From Mesostigma viride (taxonomy: Eukaryota > Streptophyta > Mesostigmatophyceae > Mesostigmatales > Mesostigmataceae): 64,000 bases of DNA. Shown one piece after another: positions 27,401-38,204 of this stretch. The notes under the pieces are model-generated. The model did no database searches and was not told where the DNA came from. It was given only the letters and a program-made list of their open reading frames with translations. Position 1 is the stretch's first letter. Each line of letters starts with the position of its first letter. The stretch covers positions 646,001 through 710,000 of the forward strand of contig RPFO01000240.1 of NCBI GenBank assembly GCA_009746045.1, given 5' to 3'. A program made the position numbers and the translations under genes.

Positions 27401-28689
27401 GATGTTCTCAATACTACTCTAGTTCCTACCACCCTTGGTGTAACCCCTTATGGTGAACTACCGGATGATGAACATTATGCCTACCAGTCTTTCATACTGC
27501 TCTTCGCATGCCTGACCTCCTTTCTCACGTAAGACTCTCTCTCCCGTGTGAGGCCCGTCCTGTGGTCTCTGTGGGGGGGGAGGGGAAAAATAAAATTTCT
27601 ATACCGCTTAGCCATATAGCGACTAGGTCAGGAAAGTCCTATGATAAAATAGTCCCTCTAGGACCTCCCCTTCTCTTTGGCAAGGCGGTAGGAGACCTAT
27701 TTAAACCTGATATAGATACTTCTGTAGCGATGCCTACCTCTGATCTTGAACGCCTTATCAGTAGATTCACGGCCACTGAGCCGGAAGCTTTAGCTGCTAT
27801 TGCCTCCCATCCCCAACAGTTAGGCAAATACCCCTGTAAATTTGTAGGTGGGTTTTTATATGTGCAGTTGACAGATTCTCCCCCTCAATGGCGCCTTTAT
27901 GTCCCTCCTATCTGTCGCTCCTCCTTGCTTTTTGAGTTGCATGATTTAGCTGCTCACCAGGGCGGTGAACGGGTACGGGATCTAGTAACCCGTTCTTACT
28001 ACTGGCCTTCCCTCTTAAAGGATGTAGATGCGTATGTTAGGACCTGCCAATCTTGTCAGGAAATGAAACCTAACAATGTAGGGCAGATAGCCGAGCCTAG
28101 GACCCTTCCTGACCCCATCATGCCGTGGGATTCCCTTATGATGGATTTTGTAGGACCTTTTAGAAAGAATGATAAGGGTAATGCTCAGATCCTTGTGTTT
28201 GTAGATCGCTTTACGCATATGTGCCATCTCGTGCCTTGTCCCTTGGAACTCACCGCTCGCGATTGTGCACGCCTATACCTCAATAATGTTTATAGATACC
28301 ATGGTTTGAGTAGGCAGTTTATTTCTGACAAAGATAAGTTACTTACCTCTGATTTTTGGCAGCAGTTCTTCGCTGCTATCGGTACCAAGGTCACCTTTGG
28401 TACTGCCTACCACTCCTCCTCTTCTCATTTAGTAGAACGTCTGAATAGGGTAGTGGAAGAAGCTCTGCGGCACTATGTGAATGGTTCTGGGAGTGATTGG
28501 GAGGATTATCTATGTCTGGTAGAGTTTTCCCTTAACAATTGCCCTCAGGCTGCGCATGGTTATACGCCTTTCTTCCTAGATACAGGTAGACAACCTCTTA
28601 CCCCTACCTCTCTCTTAGCCAGTCCTTTAAGGGACAAGGATGATGTGTCCCGGGATACCGTAGGAGGTGTGCAGGCGTTATTAGATTAG
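27401..28689 (+). pseudogene. gypsy integrase zinc and catalytic domains (A2)
   Basis: Inserts element DNA into the genome. A frame change just before 27508 separates it from RNase H. Visible: ISRFTATEPEAL linker, HDLAAHQGGERVRDL with CQSCQEMK (HHCC zinc domain), then the core PWDSLMMDFVGPF (D), FISDKDKLLTSDFW (D) and SSSHLVERLNRVVEEAL (E). The frame stops at TAG 28687-28689, where Gypsy-B has Gln, and the next ORF continues in the same frame, so this is a point nonsense mutation. Confidence 0.92.
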
Positions 28690-29241
28690 ATGAAGAATGC
28701 ACACGACAACGCTATTGCAGGGTACCATAGTGCGCAGGCCAAGTACCTTGCTAGGTTGCGTGCCTCATTAGATAGAAGAGCACCTGAGATAGAAATAGGA
28801 GATTTAGTCTTAGTAGAAGGCCCTCGTGTTGGCCGATTCGCTCACAAGTTCGAGGCTGAACTTAAAGTGAAACTCAGGCCCGCCTTCTTAGGACCCTTCC
28901 GTGTGTTGTCTAGAGTAGGTAATTTCTTGTATGAGATAGATATCCCTACCTCTTGGCAAACCCATTCGCGCACCTTTCATAGAAGCCAGCTGAAGCTTTA
29001 TCACCAAAGCACGTTCGCTGGTAGAGAATTAGCCCCTGCCCCTTTAGAGCATAATCCTGATACTGGTGAGGTAGAAGACGAGGTAGAGAGTATCGTGGCC
29101 CATAGAGACATTAGAAGAGGCCGTGGTACTCAACGCCAGATGTATGCTCGTAGCGAGGTAGATAAAGTCTGGTATACGGAGAGTGAGTTAGATGGTTGTA
29201 GTCGCCTGTTGCAGGACTACAAAACCCTGCACAAGCTCTAG
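28690..29241 (+). pseudogene. integrase C-terminus with chromodomain-like tail (A2)
   Basis: Same frame as the integrase core after one TAG. VLVEGPRVGRFAHKFEAEL is followed by LRPAFLGPFRVLSRV (GPF/Y module) and then a tail: EVESIVAHRDIRRGRG, VWYTESEL, LLQDYKTL. The tail has the layout of an integrase chromodomain (V..I..HR, W...EL, LL..Y), which targets chromoviruses to modified histones. The equivalent Gypsy-B tail (33525-33689) keeps the Y.VRW core better. The aromatic cage looks incomplete, so targeting ability is uncertain. Confidence 0.75.
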
Positions 29242-29317
29242 TTGTAGGCCTTCTCCTCTCTTATGTTGTGTCTGCTGTCGTCGGGTGGTTGGTTGTCCCC
29301 TCCCCTCCGCAGCCGTC

Positions 29318-30042
29318 ATGACGGAACCTACCCCTCCGATGGAGACCCTGCCGCCTACCCCTGATCCGGAGCTATACTATGAGGCCCTTCCGGGCCGGTG
29401 GGTCTCCAGATCCAGCTTCCCTGGTGGCCCAATCCATCCCGCCCTGCAGGCGAGTCACGCTGCTTTGGTCCGGGCCGCCCTCTTTGGGGTCTCCTGGTTC
29501 GGGGCAGACCCCCATGAACCGCAGCAGTTGGTTGTTCATGGTTTCGACGACGCTGGACACTGTCTCCTTGAGTGTGGGTCCCGGTGCCCTGCCTTGGGGC
29601 AGATAGATGCAATCCTTCAGTGTCCTAGGATTTTCTCATACCTGTCTACCCCTGTGGACCGCTCCTGCCTCTGGGAGGTCTTCCCTTGGCTTCCGGCCGA
29701 GGGCGATGCCGTGTTAGATGACCACCCATGTGATCTCCTGCGGGCGGTTGAGTTCATGGAGATTGCGGACCAGTCGGCGGGGGTGTTAGCACATCATTGG
29801 CGATCCTTCCCCTGTGGATGCACCGGTAGAGTCGCAGTACACGCCGGAGTATTCGGCCTCAGTCGCAGCTTCCTCCTCCTCCGTGTCGGCGCCTTCTCCT
29901 GTTCCGTCATCACCGCGGTCGACCAGCCAGGCGCGTGTCGGTGGAGCCGACGCCTACCCCTCCAGGCGTGGATCGAGAGCCTGACCACCTTGCGGCTACT
30001 GTGTCTGCAATGCAGGCCCAGATCCAGTCCTGAGCCTCGGCA
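29318..30042 (+). pseudogene. ORF3 N-terminal part (A2), cut by Gypsy-B
   Basis: N-terminus of the extra gypsy ORF. Motifs shared with A1: PGRWVSRSSFPGG, CLLECGSRCPALGQID (C-x3-C-x3-C), IFSYLSTP, FPWLPAEGDAVLDD. The clean frame runs to about residue 155. A frameshift and a stop then mark the spacer, although the alternative frame still shows LATVSAMQAQIQS, matching A1 LSTVVVEMQAQFQA. Gypsy-B then interrupts at TTCGG, and the spacer and C-terminal domain resume at 50967. The start ATG at 29318 is supported by the A1 alignment; the same frame is open upstream to 29192. Confidence 0.8.
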
Positions 30043-30047
30043 TTCGG

Positions 30048-30623
30048 TGTTACGTCCCAGCCCAGACACACCTAGCCTGAGCTACGTAGCGAAAGATCCT
30101 CCTTGCCGGAATTAGGAATAATTCAAGGTGGCCTAATGTAGATTGCGCTTCACGACGTGAGTCGTGAGATATCTGGCACCACGGCTTGATGCCAAGCTAA
30201 TTGTACACACTTATATTGGCTAGCAATACCAATTACAAATGGATAATTGCCCCGGGCTCAATGTGTAGGCGTATTCGCACTTATCATTCATCAAACCAAG
30301 AGGACGAGACTCTCGTCCTCGGACTAATTTAACCTAGGTCGGTTGCGGCGCAGATACACGCCAATTCCTCTAGAACACTCCAAGTCAATCATTCCACGTA
30401 GGATCCGGGCCGACATCGACCCTCAACTACAGGATCCACGCATAGAACTACACAGAACTGGCGCGGCGCCACGGCACCGGCCCCTAAAAGGTCAACCTAG
30501 GACCAAAATAACTAGTCCAATTCACACAATAGCCAAGGTCCATAAAACCCAAATACAACAGACCAAACGGCCTTAGTAATTTATTCCATTGTTACGTCCG
30601 ACCAAAAGGGCCGGGACGTAACA
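30048..30623 (-). repeat. 3' LTR of Gypsy-B
   Basis: 576 bp, TGTTACGTCCC at the left edge and GGGACGTAACA at the right edge, so the ends are inverted repeats. Just outside at about 30624-30645 is a C-run which, read on the minus strand, is the G-rich polypurine tract; this fixes orientation. Confidence 0.92.
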
Positions 30624-30847
30624 CTCCTCCCCCCCCACGGGGGGTCGGTAGTCCCTACCGTACAAAGATAGAATAAGTAAGCGACGCTACTATAAGAGTA
30701 CTATGTCCCAACCCCGGTTCACCCGCAGGTCAGTAATACCAGTTCCTCTAGAGGTTGATACACAAGACCAACCCTGACGTAGTAGCAAGGACTCTGGTGA
30801 CTGGATCAATCCGCTATCCGTCACAAAAAGAAACTTTCATATCCACT
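30624..30847 (-). other. Gypsy-B polypurine tract and 3' UTR
   Basis: Non-coding stretch between the ORF3 stop (30848) and the 3' LTR, ending in a G8-containing polypurine tract on the minus strand. It parallels the G-rich tract of the A family. Confidence 0.75.
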
Positions 30848-31849
30848 CTAGCGTCCGCCGCTGGTGGCACGCCGCTGCTGCTGGGCCTCAGTGAGAGCCC
30901 TACGCCCCGCGTGAGTCATTTGCCGGATCATGATCCCGGGGTGCGAGCACAGATGACACTCAAAGGCCACCTGGTAGGGAGACACCTTCTGTCGGCCCAT
31001 CCTGGATAGCTCCACCCACGTACCCCGGGGCCACATGGACAGGAACCCGGCAAGGTACTGGGGGTGGGTAAATAGAAGAGTCAGTGCCGACCGATCCACC
31101 ACCCCACAGCGGTGCTCACGAACAAAGTGCACTCCCATCATAAAAACCTCCGTGCGCACGTGATCATCGTTGATTGTCGCCCTCTGCGCCCCTGCGATAT
31201 CGAGCACCACCCGGTCCAGAAAGACACGCCCCTCCGTTGGGGCCACCTTGGGAGGCGCCACCACGTGTCCCACCCCATCCACCTGATATCGCCAATCCCA
31301 CCAGTCTTCGGAACCAAACCGCACAGTATGCCCCACCACCAGGGGAAGACGAGGATCGACGGGTTGCGGTAGGGGCAGTGGAACCTGAGGGAAGAAAGTG
31401 ATCTCTACTTGTTCCCAGTAGGCACCGCGATCCACCGCGCACCAGGGACCCGCTTGAAACACCAAAGGAGCGGGCAGATGCATGCCAGGAGGGGCCTGGA
31501 GAGACGGAGGTCCCTCGAACATCACACACAGCTTCTCCGTACGGGGCCCTGGCCCACCGTGTCTCACCGCCCTGCCCGGTACCGCCCGTATGAAATCCCC
31601 CATTGACCACTCCTCGTGTGAAGACCCCGGAGCCCTGGAAGCTGCATCATTGCCCACGGATGTGGCGGCCGAATGATCGCCTTGGCGACCGTGCTGGACC
31701 AACAAGCGCTGTATCAGGTCCTGTCCCGATTGTACCGCTGCCACGAGCGCCTCGAGGTGTACCACGGGCTCCGCCGGCACCAGAATGCCCGTATCTCTGG
31801 GACCTTCCGCGACCCGAGGTGGCGTCTCCGCCATGGTATATGTAGGCAC
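30848..31849 (-). pseudogene. ORF3 C-terminal domain (Gypsy-B)
   Basis: 333 residues, unknown function. The C-terminal block CGVVDRSALTLLFTHPQYLAGF with MWPRGTWVEL aligns with A-family CGFLDWARGQVVLTQHRYYWAF and MYPDGVWEDV; the following QVAFECHLCSH matches HHRAYLDVLLA. Position is also the same: after integrase, before polypurine tract and LTR. Overall similarity is low but the pattern and spacing agree, so I read it as a diverged homologue of A-family ORF3. No membrane segment is visible. Confidence 0.65.
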
Positions 31850-31869
31850 GGTTCCTCCGCGGAACGGTG

Positions 31870-32597
31870 CTAGTGTCGCCCCGACGTGGTGGGTCTGCTG
31901 GGTCCCTCCACGGGACGTGACATTGACGATCCGGCTCGGTCAGGCCGGGGACGTGGGTCCAAGGAGACCAGGAAGGTAGGCTCCTGTGGTTCCACTTCCG
32001 GCCGGGGACGGGGCTCCAAGGAGACAATGAAGGTAGGCTCCTGTTGTCCCACCACCGGCGGTGAACTCACGGGAACCGCATCAGAGGGCCCACACCTGGC
32101 CGGCTGTTCTGTCCTAGCCACAGTGGTCTCCGTCGTATCTTGCCGCGGTCGCCGGGCCTCCCGCTCCAACTCCAGCGGAGCCCCCCACGTGCGTTCCCAG
32201 TGACCATCTTCCGGGCGACGAGGTGGCGGCCCGCTCGGCGAGCGGTTCGTACCTCGGTACCCGAGTCCGAGCGGGAGCGCGAGCGTGAGGGAGGTGAGGG
32301 CGAACGACGACGTACAGGTCGTTCTGGAGCACGCCGAGGAGCTGATTGACTGCCCCCGCCCCATCCCGTGGCCCTCGGAAGATTCCGCGCCTCACGCCCG
32401 GGGGGTCGCCCCCAGCCTGTTGCCGGCGGAGGCGCCTCATAACGCGCCACAGGACGGGATCCTGCGCCGCCCTCCAAGGTGCCCCGAGACGGTGGATCCC
32501 GCGGAGGAGAGCGAGGGAGAGGGCGTGAGGGGTAGTCGTCGGAATCGGAATCGTAGCCCTCACTCCCATCGTCCTGGTCTTCGTCATCCATAGTCAC
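31870..32597 (-). pseudogene. ORF3 low-complexity spacer (Gypsy-B), frameshifted
   Basis: Region linking the two ORF3 parts, in shifting frames (32597-32067 and 32364-31870). It is acidic at its start (TMDDEDQDDGSEGYDSDSDD), then Arg/Ser/Pro-rich with an SR-like run (RRRSPSPPSRSRSRSDSG), then a duplicated motif QEPTFIVSLEPRPRPE / QEPTFLVSLDPRPRPD. It corresponds to the Pro/Ala-rich repeat spacer in the A family. Composition differs but the role as a flexible linker seems conserved. Confidence 0.6.
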
Positions 32598-33472
32598 GAT
32601 GCGATCCAGAGCCTGTCGTAGCGAATACTGCCCCGCACGTACATAGGCACTTTTCGCCCCGCAACGCCCCCTCCGACGGAAGGTACCGGGGAAAGTGGTT
32701 CCCCAGCAGGTTCCGCACCGCTGGTGGATTCAAGAAGGAGCAAAAGCCGTGGAAATACCAGGCCCGCATCCAGCGTGTTCACGCACGCGTGGCAAAGGCA
32801 CTCCTGCTCATGGGTATCCCAATCCGTGCCGACCACCACGCCGTCGCGCTCTGCGGTGCGGGTCTCGACCTTGAACCCCACATTCCTCCGCACGAACCAT
32901 CCAAAATTCTCCAACTGCGCGGGGCCGACCCGCGCCAGAATGGAATCGGCGCGGAGATCCGAAGGCATCCGGTTACGGCGCCGACGTCGGCGTTCCAACA
33001 GGACTTCACCATCCCGACCATAGTCACGCAAGAACACTCGGGGATTAAATGTCTCCTCGTGCAGCTCTTTCACTAGCTGCATCATGCGCGCGTCCGGTGC
33101 TCCGGGCCGAGACGACGTATCTTGCCGGCGTTCGCGACCGGATGAAGGCCCCGTCTGCGAGCCACCACCTCCCGACCCCCCGGCCCCCAAGGCACCCTCT
33201 GGGACCGCAGGCTCTCCGCGCGCTGTCTGCGTCCTCGCATCCCTTTCTGGTTGAGGGATCTCAAGCTGGTCTGGCATGTCCATGTCAACCAGATCTTCTT
33301 CGCTGGACTTGTCATCTGCTTCCCGGATTTCTGCATCTGCCGCCTCCGCGGCGCTGAAGGAAGTCGGGCCCCTGGGAAGCGCCTCCGCGGCGTCCCCCTG
33401 CACAGCCCACACACAAGATACCAGGGCATTAGTCGGCGTGTACCTGGTACCCGGCTCACACACCACTTTCAC
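32594..33472 (-). pseudogene. ORF3 N-terminal part (Gypsy-B)
   Basis: Frame of 292 residues. After an acidic/Ser-rich lead come a basic run (LLERRRRRRNRMP), NFGWFVRRNVGF, and a Cys cluster ECLCHACVNTLDAGLVFPRLLLLLES. The latter aligns in order with A-family PGRWVSRS and the C-x3-C-x3-C block ending GPRIFSYLST. Just before the frame stops, the neighbouring frame reads SLRQALDRIVTMDDED, matching A-family DLVRAVEFMERED, so a frameshift lies near 32600. The true start is unclear because the upstream sequence is open. Confidence 0.6.
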
Positions 33473-33524
33473 CCTACACCGCTGTACCGTATGTGGAATG
33501 CTAACGCAACTGGTGCGTCTTCTT

Positions 33525-33689
33525 GTATGCTTCTAGTAAGCGGGCGCACCCAGCTAACTCAGTAGCGGTGCGCCAGGAGTCCTCGGACTCATGCTGCGCG
33601 AATCGCCATCGCACCCGGTATTGCCGCTGGACCCCTCGTCCCCGCTTGACATTCCGGTGTCCCACGATCGCTGCCACCTCATCCTCCTG
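33525..33689 (-). pseudogene. chromodomain-like integrase tail (Gypsy-B)
   Basis: Read in the same minus-strand frame as the integrase, just past a TAA (33690-33692). EVAAIVGHRNVKRGRG, QYRVRW, SWRTATELAGCARLL and EAYK match both the A2 tail and the chromodomain pattern (hydrophobic start, Y.V.W, W...EL, LL..Y). The stop separates it from the integrase, so it is now untranslated unless read through. Confidence 0.65.
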
Positions 33690-35049
33690 TTACCCCGTGT
33701 CCGGATTGAACTCCAACGGGGCCGGGGGATTGACCCGACCCTGGATGGTGTTCTGGTGATACAACTTAAGCTGGTCACGATGGAAACGGTTGGACGTGAG
33801 GTTCCATGACACTGGGATGTCCACCTGGAACATGACATCGTCGAACTTGGTGAGGACCTTGTAGGGGCCCAGGAACATGGGACGAAGCTTAGTCTTCAGC
33901 TCCTTCTCCACCTTGTGTGAAAATCGTCCGATCTGCGGGCCCTCCACCAGGACACAATCGCCCACCTCGATGGACGGCGTCCGGTTATCCCGCTTGCCGG
34001 CTGTCCTCTCCAGATACCGCTCTGCCGCAGCGCGGTAGCCCTGGACTGCACTGTTATGCGCCTGGTGCATCCGCTGCAGCAACCGATCAACCCCCTGAAG
34101 GGTGTCCAGCTTGACCTGATCCTCTCCAAGTCCGGGGCTCATAAGCAAGTCGGGCGGCGTGAGAGGGTGTCGGCCGGAGTTGAGGAAAAAGGGAGTAAAT
34201 CCATGGGCGGCCTGGGGGGCATTGTTCAGGGAGAACTCCACCAAGCCCAGAAGTTTCTCCCAATTGCTGCCCACTGCGTCGGTGTAGTGTCGCATGGTCT
34301 CTTGCACTGTGCGGTTCAACCGCTCCACCAGATGCGACGACGAGCTGTGATAGGCCGTGCCCAGCGACACCTTGGTGCCCAGCCGTTCGAAAAACTCCTG
34401 CCAGAATTTGGCCGTGAAGAGCTTGTCGCGGTCGGAGATGAACTGTCGGCTGAGCCCGTGAAACCGAAACACGTGCGTCAGGTATATCTTGGCGCACTCC
34501 TCCGCCGTGAGGTCGGCCGGACACGGGGCCAAGTGACACATGCGCGTCAGGCGGTCCACGAACACCAAGACCATGCTGTTGCCGCTCTTCGTCTTCTTGA
34601 ACGGGCCGATGAAGTCCATCATGATAGAATCCCAAGGACCCATCGGATCAGGCAACGTCTTAGGGACGGCTTGAGAGCCCGTGTTCCTGGACTTCATGAT
34701 CTGGCACGAGGGGCACTGGCGCACATGCGTCTCGATATACTACTTCATCCCCGGCCAGTAGAAATGCTTGCGGGCCCGGGGAAAGAGGCGGTGGCTTCCT
34801 TGATGTCCGCCTAGAAGGGAATCATGGAGCTCGTGAAGCAAGGCGGCCCTACAAAGCTCAGGGACATACAGCCGCCATTCCTCCGGCTGGACACTCACGA
34901 ACAGGCGCCCATCCTGGAACTTGCAAGGGAAGGCGCCCATCTGCTGGGGATACGCCCGGATGGCCTCAAGCGCCGCTTCCTCCGTGACCGTGAAACGGCT
35001 GATCATCGTCTCTAGGTCCGACGTAACTGTGAACGCGTCCGCGGCCGAG
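33690..35049 (-). pseudogene. Gypsy-B integrase
   Basis: Minus-strand frame running from the copia-2 junction. ISRFTVTEEAALEAIRAYPQQ linker; HELHDSLLGGHQGS and CPSCQIMK zinc domain; core PWDSIMMDFIGPF (D), FISDRDKLFTAKFW (D), SSSHLVERLNRTVQE (E); then VLVEGPQIGRF and FLGPYKVLTKF (GPY module). One in-frame TAG (34740-34742) lies between zinc ligands and a TAA ends it at 33690. All catalytic residues are present, so inactivation is by point stops. It continues in frame with RNase H once copia-2 and one copy of its target duplication are ignored. Confidence 0.92.
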
Positions 35050-35054
35050 TCCTC

Positions 35055-35400
35055 AGTTAAGGACCCGACCGGCTGAGCTATGGCGGTCGGTCACGTTGAG
35101 CTTGGGATAAGGTGAACACAGAGAACTACTGTCGGAGCTGGCCAACCACTGGTTTATGTCTTAGCCAGCAAAGCCTATCCGGTTAGCCGTAACCGTGGGA
35201 CAAGCTAGCTGTCCGTACCGACCCGGATAAGGCCCCGGACTGGGGCCTAGGTGACGCCGGCCCTAGGCGCCGCCCTTAGACCGGTCGACCGCATCGGACC
35301 GCCGGATTATAGCCGGCGGCTTAGCGGACGCTAGCGGAAGGCGTGCGGACGGACATGGGGAACTTAGAGCCAGATCCTAGGGCTCTAGAGTTACTCAACT
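35055..35400 (-). repeat. 3' LTR of copia-2
   Basis: 346 bp, AGTTAAGGAC to TACTCAACT on the plus strand. It differs from its partner by a C/T near the left end and two A/G changes near 35250-35260. Confidence 0.93.
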
Positions 35401-35778
35401 CCGACATACTCTTTTGTTCTTTGATTAATTATCAAAATAATTACATCAAATGCAGACCATACAAAACCCTCTAAGGTAGGGAACTCAAGGGGGCCTCAAG
35501 GCCGTCAAAATCACCACGGTATCGATCCGCGCCCTTGTGATCACACATGAATAGTGATGTAATAAGTATCGAGCAAAAAACCAACTATGCCACCAGACAA
35601 AAGGTGACCCATTTATTAGGACCAGTGACCCGCCGACGGGCCCAAGGCACCGTCCAACGTGGCTAGGGTATGGTCAGGACAAGCAAAAAAACTACCACCA
35701 TGATATTCGTGAATGCTAGCAACACAGGGTGAGTTATGGCTGTATTCATAAAGCGCCTGAGCCGTAACCCTGTGTGGC
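35401..35778 (-). other. copia-2 3' UTR
   Basis: AT-rich non-coding stretch between the RNase H stop and the LTR. The minus-strand end before the LTR reads AGAACAAAAGAGTATGTCGG, a moderately purine-rich polypurine tract. Confidence 0.6.
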
Positions 35779-37394
35779 TCACGGGTGTTGCATCGTCATG
35801 CGCTTGCGCAACACTGCGTACTGCGGGGCAGCCTCCCGCGCCTCCTTGGTGAGTGCGTCCGCGGGATTGAGTTCATCCGCGATGTGCTGGAGACGCGTGA
35901 CGCAGGAGGCCGCCTCAGCGAGTACGAGGTAATCAACGTCCTGTGACCGCGCATAGGGATTGTCAAGGAAGGCCAAACAACTTTGTGAGTCAGTGTGCAC
36001 CGTGCTAGTCCAGTGAAGAGTGAACCCACACGAGCCAAATACCCAACCCAGCAAGTACCGCAGCCACATGCCATGTGAGATAGCTGAAACAATGCCCCGG
36101 CATTCAGCCGTGTTGGGGCTAGTGGCAATGCGGCTGTGCAAGCGCGAGTACCAATCTAACAACATGCCAGGCTGGCCCTCATTGCTGATAAAGAACAGTG
36201 CCCCCATGCGGGCCCGCACTTGGCTGACTGTGCGCGTCTCTAGATTAGCATCCGTCACTATCTCGAGGTGCACCGGCTGTGAGCAATCGAGCCCACGAAG
36301 CACAATGCCGGGCGTCATGGCCAGCTGCCGCCGAACATGAATGGACCCTAGTCCTTCCAGTACATCATCGGGCAGGCGAGCGAGCACTGCCAAATCAGGT
36401 GCCACCGTGTCCGCCAACCACCCGAGCTTGCCCTTAACCGAGGGCCCATGGGTTGCCAACAGCGGGACGGGAGGTCGGCCAGCAGGTCAACCACATAGTT
36501 GCGGCTATCCTGCATGTGCATGACCCATTCGCCAGAACGCGAATCCCGCTGCAACGTAGACTGCACGCCGCAAAACACCACGGGTTTACCCTCCTCATGA
36601 TCCACCGCCCTGCCCAGGGGAAACTTAGCCGCCACTGCAGCAAGAAACTGGGTAGCAAATGTGCGAGGTGCCACCAGCTTGAAGTCATCGCCATGCCACA
36701 CGAAGAGGGCTGGCTCGCCAGGGACGCCGGTGGGGACCACAAAGAAGTTAGGATCAGCGCGATGGTACGTGGCCCCTAAGCTCTGCAAGACCTCCTCCGC
36801 GGAAATGCGGAAGATGATGGGAGAGCTCTGCAGCCCCTCCACCCCTGTCAACAGCTCGATATACTCGCTGCCAATGGTGCCATCCTGCCAGACCACCGGG
36901 ACCTTCACCACGTAGCGGGTGCCTTGCCATGTTTGCTGCGCGACCCCAGCGTCGCTGTGGAGGAATGCCCGCTGAAAGTCACCGCACCACATCCCGTAGT
37001 CCTTGCCCGCGTTCCGCTTGCCCAAGTAGATGACCGTCAGTAGCCGATGCGAAACATGGTTGAGCCCAGGGGTATAAAGATCCTTGGCATCCAGCGGGGA
37101 GGACCCCTTCGTCTCCGTGACCACGGGCCTAACCCGGAACACCACCGAAGAGTTGGTCTCGTCCGGCTTGTAGGTGAGCACGAACTTCAACCGCAACCGC
37201 GTGGCCCCGGCTGGCACACTCTCCAATCCTCGGTAGACCTCGCGCTCTCGCCACTGCTCCTTGGCTCGAATGAACGCGTCGCGCCACAAAGCAAACTTGA
37301 GAGGATCTTGACAGTCCAGGACAAGTTGCTCCCACGTCACAGGGCTATCCGCCGCCAGTAGTATGAGTGGAGGCCGAAGCTGCGCGGGTGCCAA
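35779..37394 (-). pseudogene. copia-2 reverse transcriptase and RNase H
   Basis: Two minus-strand frames, 37394-36348 (RT) and 36459-35779 (end of RT and RNase H). RT: FRVRPVVTETKG, DLYTPGLNHVSHRLLTVIYLG, CGDFQRAFLHSD, SSPIIFRISAEE, WHGDDFKLVAP (HGDD at 36684-36695) and VFCGVQSTLQ. RNase H: EIVTDANLETRTVS, LLDWYSRLHSR, NTAECRGIV, VHTDSQSCLAF and ELNPADALTKE. The frameshift between them lies near 36440-36460. Residue by residue it is the same lineage as copia-1 and copia-3. Confidence 0.92.
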
Positions 37395-38095
37395 TCCTGA
37401 GGCTGAATGATGGACTGGACGAGCGGCGGTGTGGAAAACGCCGCCATCGGTAAGCGCCGCACGACGCCGGGCTGCCCTACCACCACCCCCAATGGAGCGT
37501 GGTACTCGCGAAGCGGGATGCTGCCCACCCCCGCGACCGACAGCAAGTCAGCGGACACTGAGAACCCCGGGTATGATACGAAAGGTTCGCCCAGCAAGGC
37601 CACATCCTCGTAGCCATCCACGACGTGAAACGGCGTGTCAATGCCCAACACCGGCAGCACCACCATCCCGGTAACTTGATATGCCGAAGTGCCTGCAAAG
37701 TCGGTCACCGATTTGTACGGCGACTCTAGCACTGGATACAGGGTGGCCGCCCGACGAGAGATAATAGACACGGATGCTTGCGTGTCCACAGCCACCAGCT
37801 GCCACGGTCTACACGTAGGAAACAAGGCTGACTTAACCGGCCTGACCCCCTGTGAGAGAGTTTTGACCTGAGCCACCCCTGATGCAGCTTTCGCTTTAAG
37901 TGCCTGAGCACGCCACAAGGCCGTGACCGTTGAAGCCAGGTCCCTAGGTGGGCGAGGCGCATGGGCAGGACCCTGACCCTCCGGCGAGGCCACGCTAGGC
38001 GGGCCTCCCACATTATCCGTGGCTAGCACAGGAGGTGAGTCACTACGTGCACTAGGTCCCGTCAAACCCACCCCATCCTCATCCCACCCATCCAC
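37395..38095 (-). pseudogene. copia-2 protease-like domain
   Basis: The open frame starts at Met 38095 and runs to 37337, overlapping the RT frame. A Pro-rich lead is followed by LVAVDTQASVSIISRRAATL (37730-37793), VTDFAGTSAYQVTGMVVLPVLGIDTPFHVVDG and ALLGEPFVSYPG. This is the retropepsin pattern with DTQ in place of DTG. It lies between integrase and RT, as in copia-1 and copia-3. It is in a different frame from both neighbours in this copy, so pol is frameshifted here. Confidence 0.65.
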
Positions 38096-38204
38096 GGGGT
38101 CATATTGGGGCCCAGGGGAGGGGGGGGTGTAGCTGTGTCTGCCCCTGGGAGCGACCCGTGGGGTACTACCACCTCAGATGCTACGACAGGCGCATTATCC
38201 TTCA

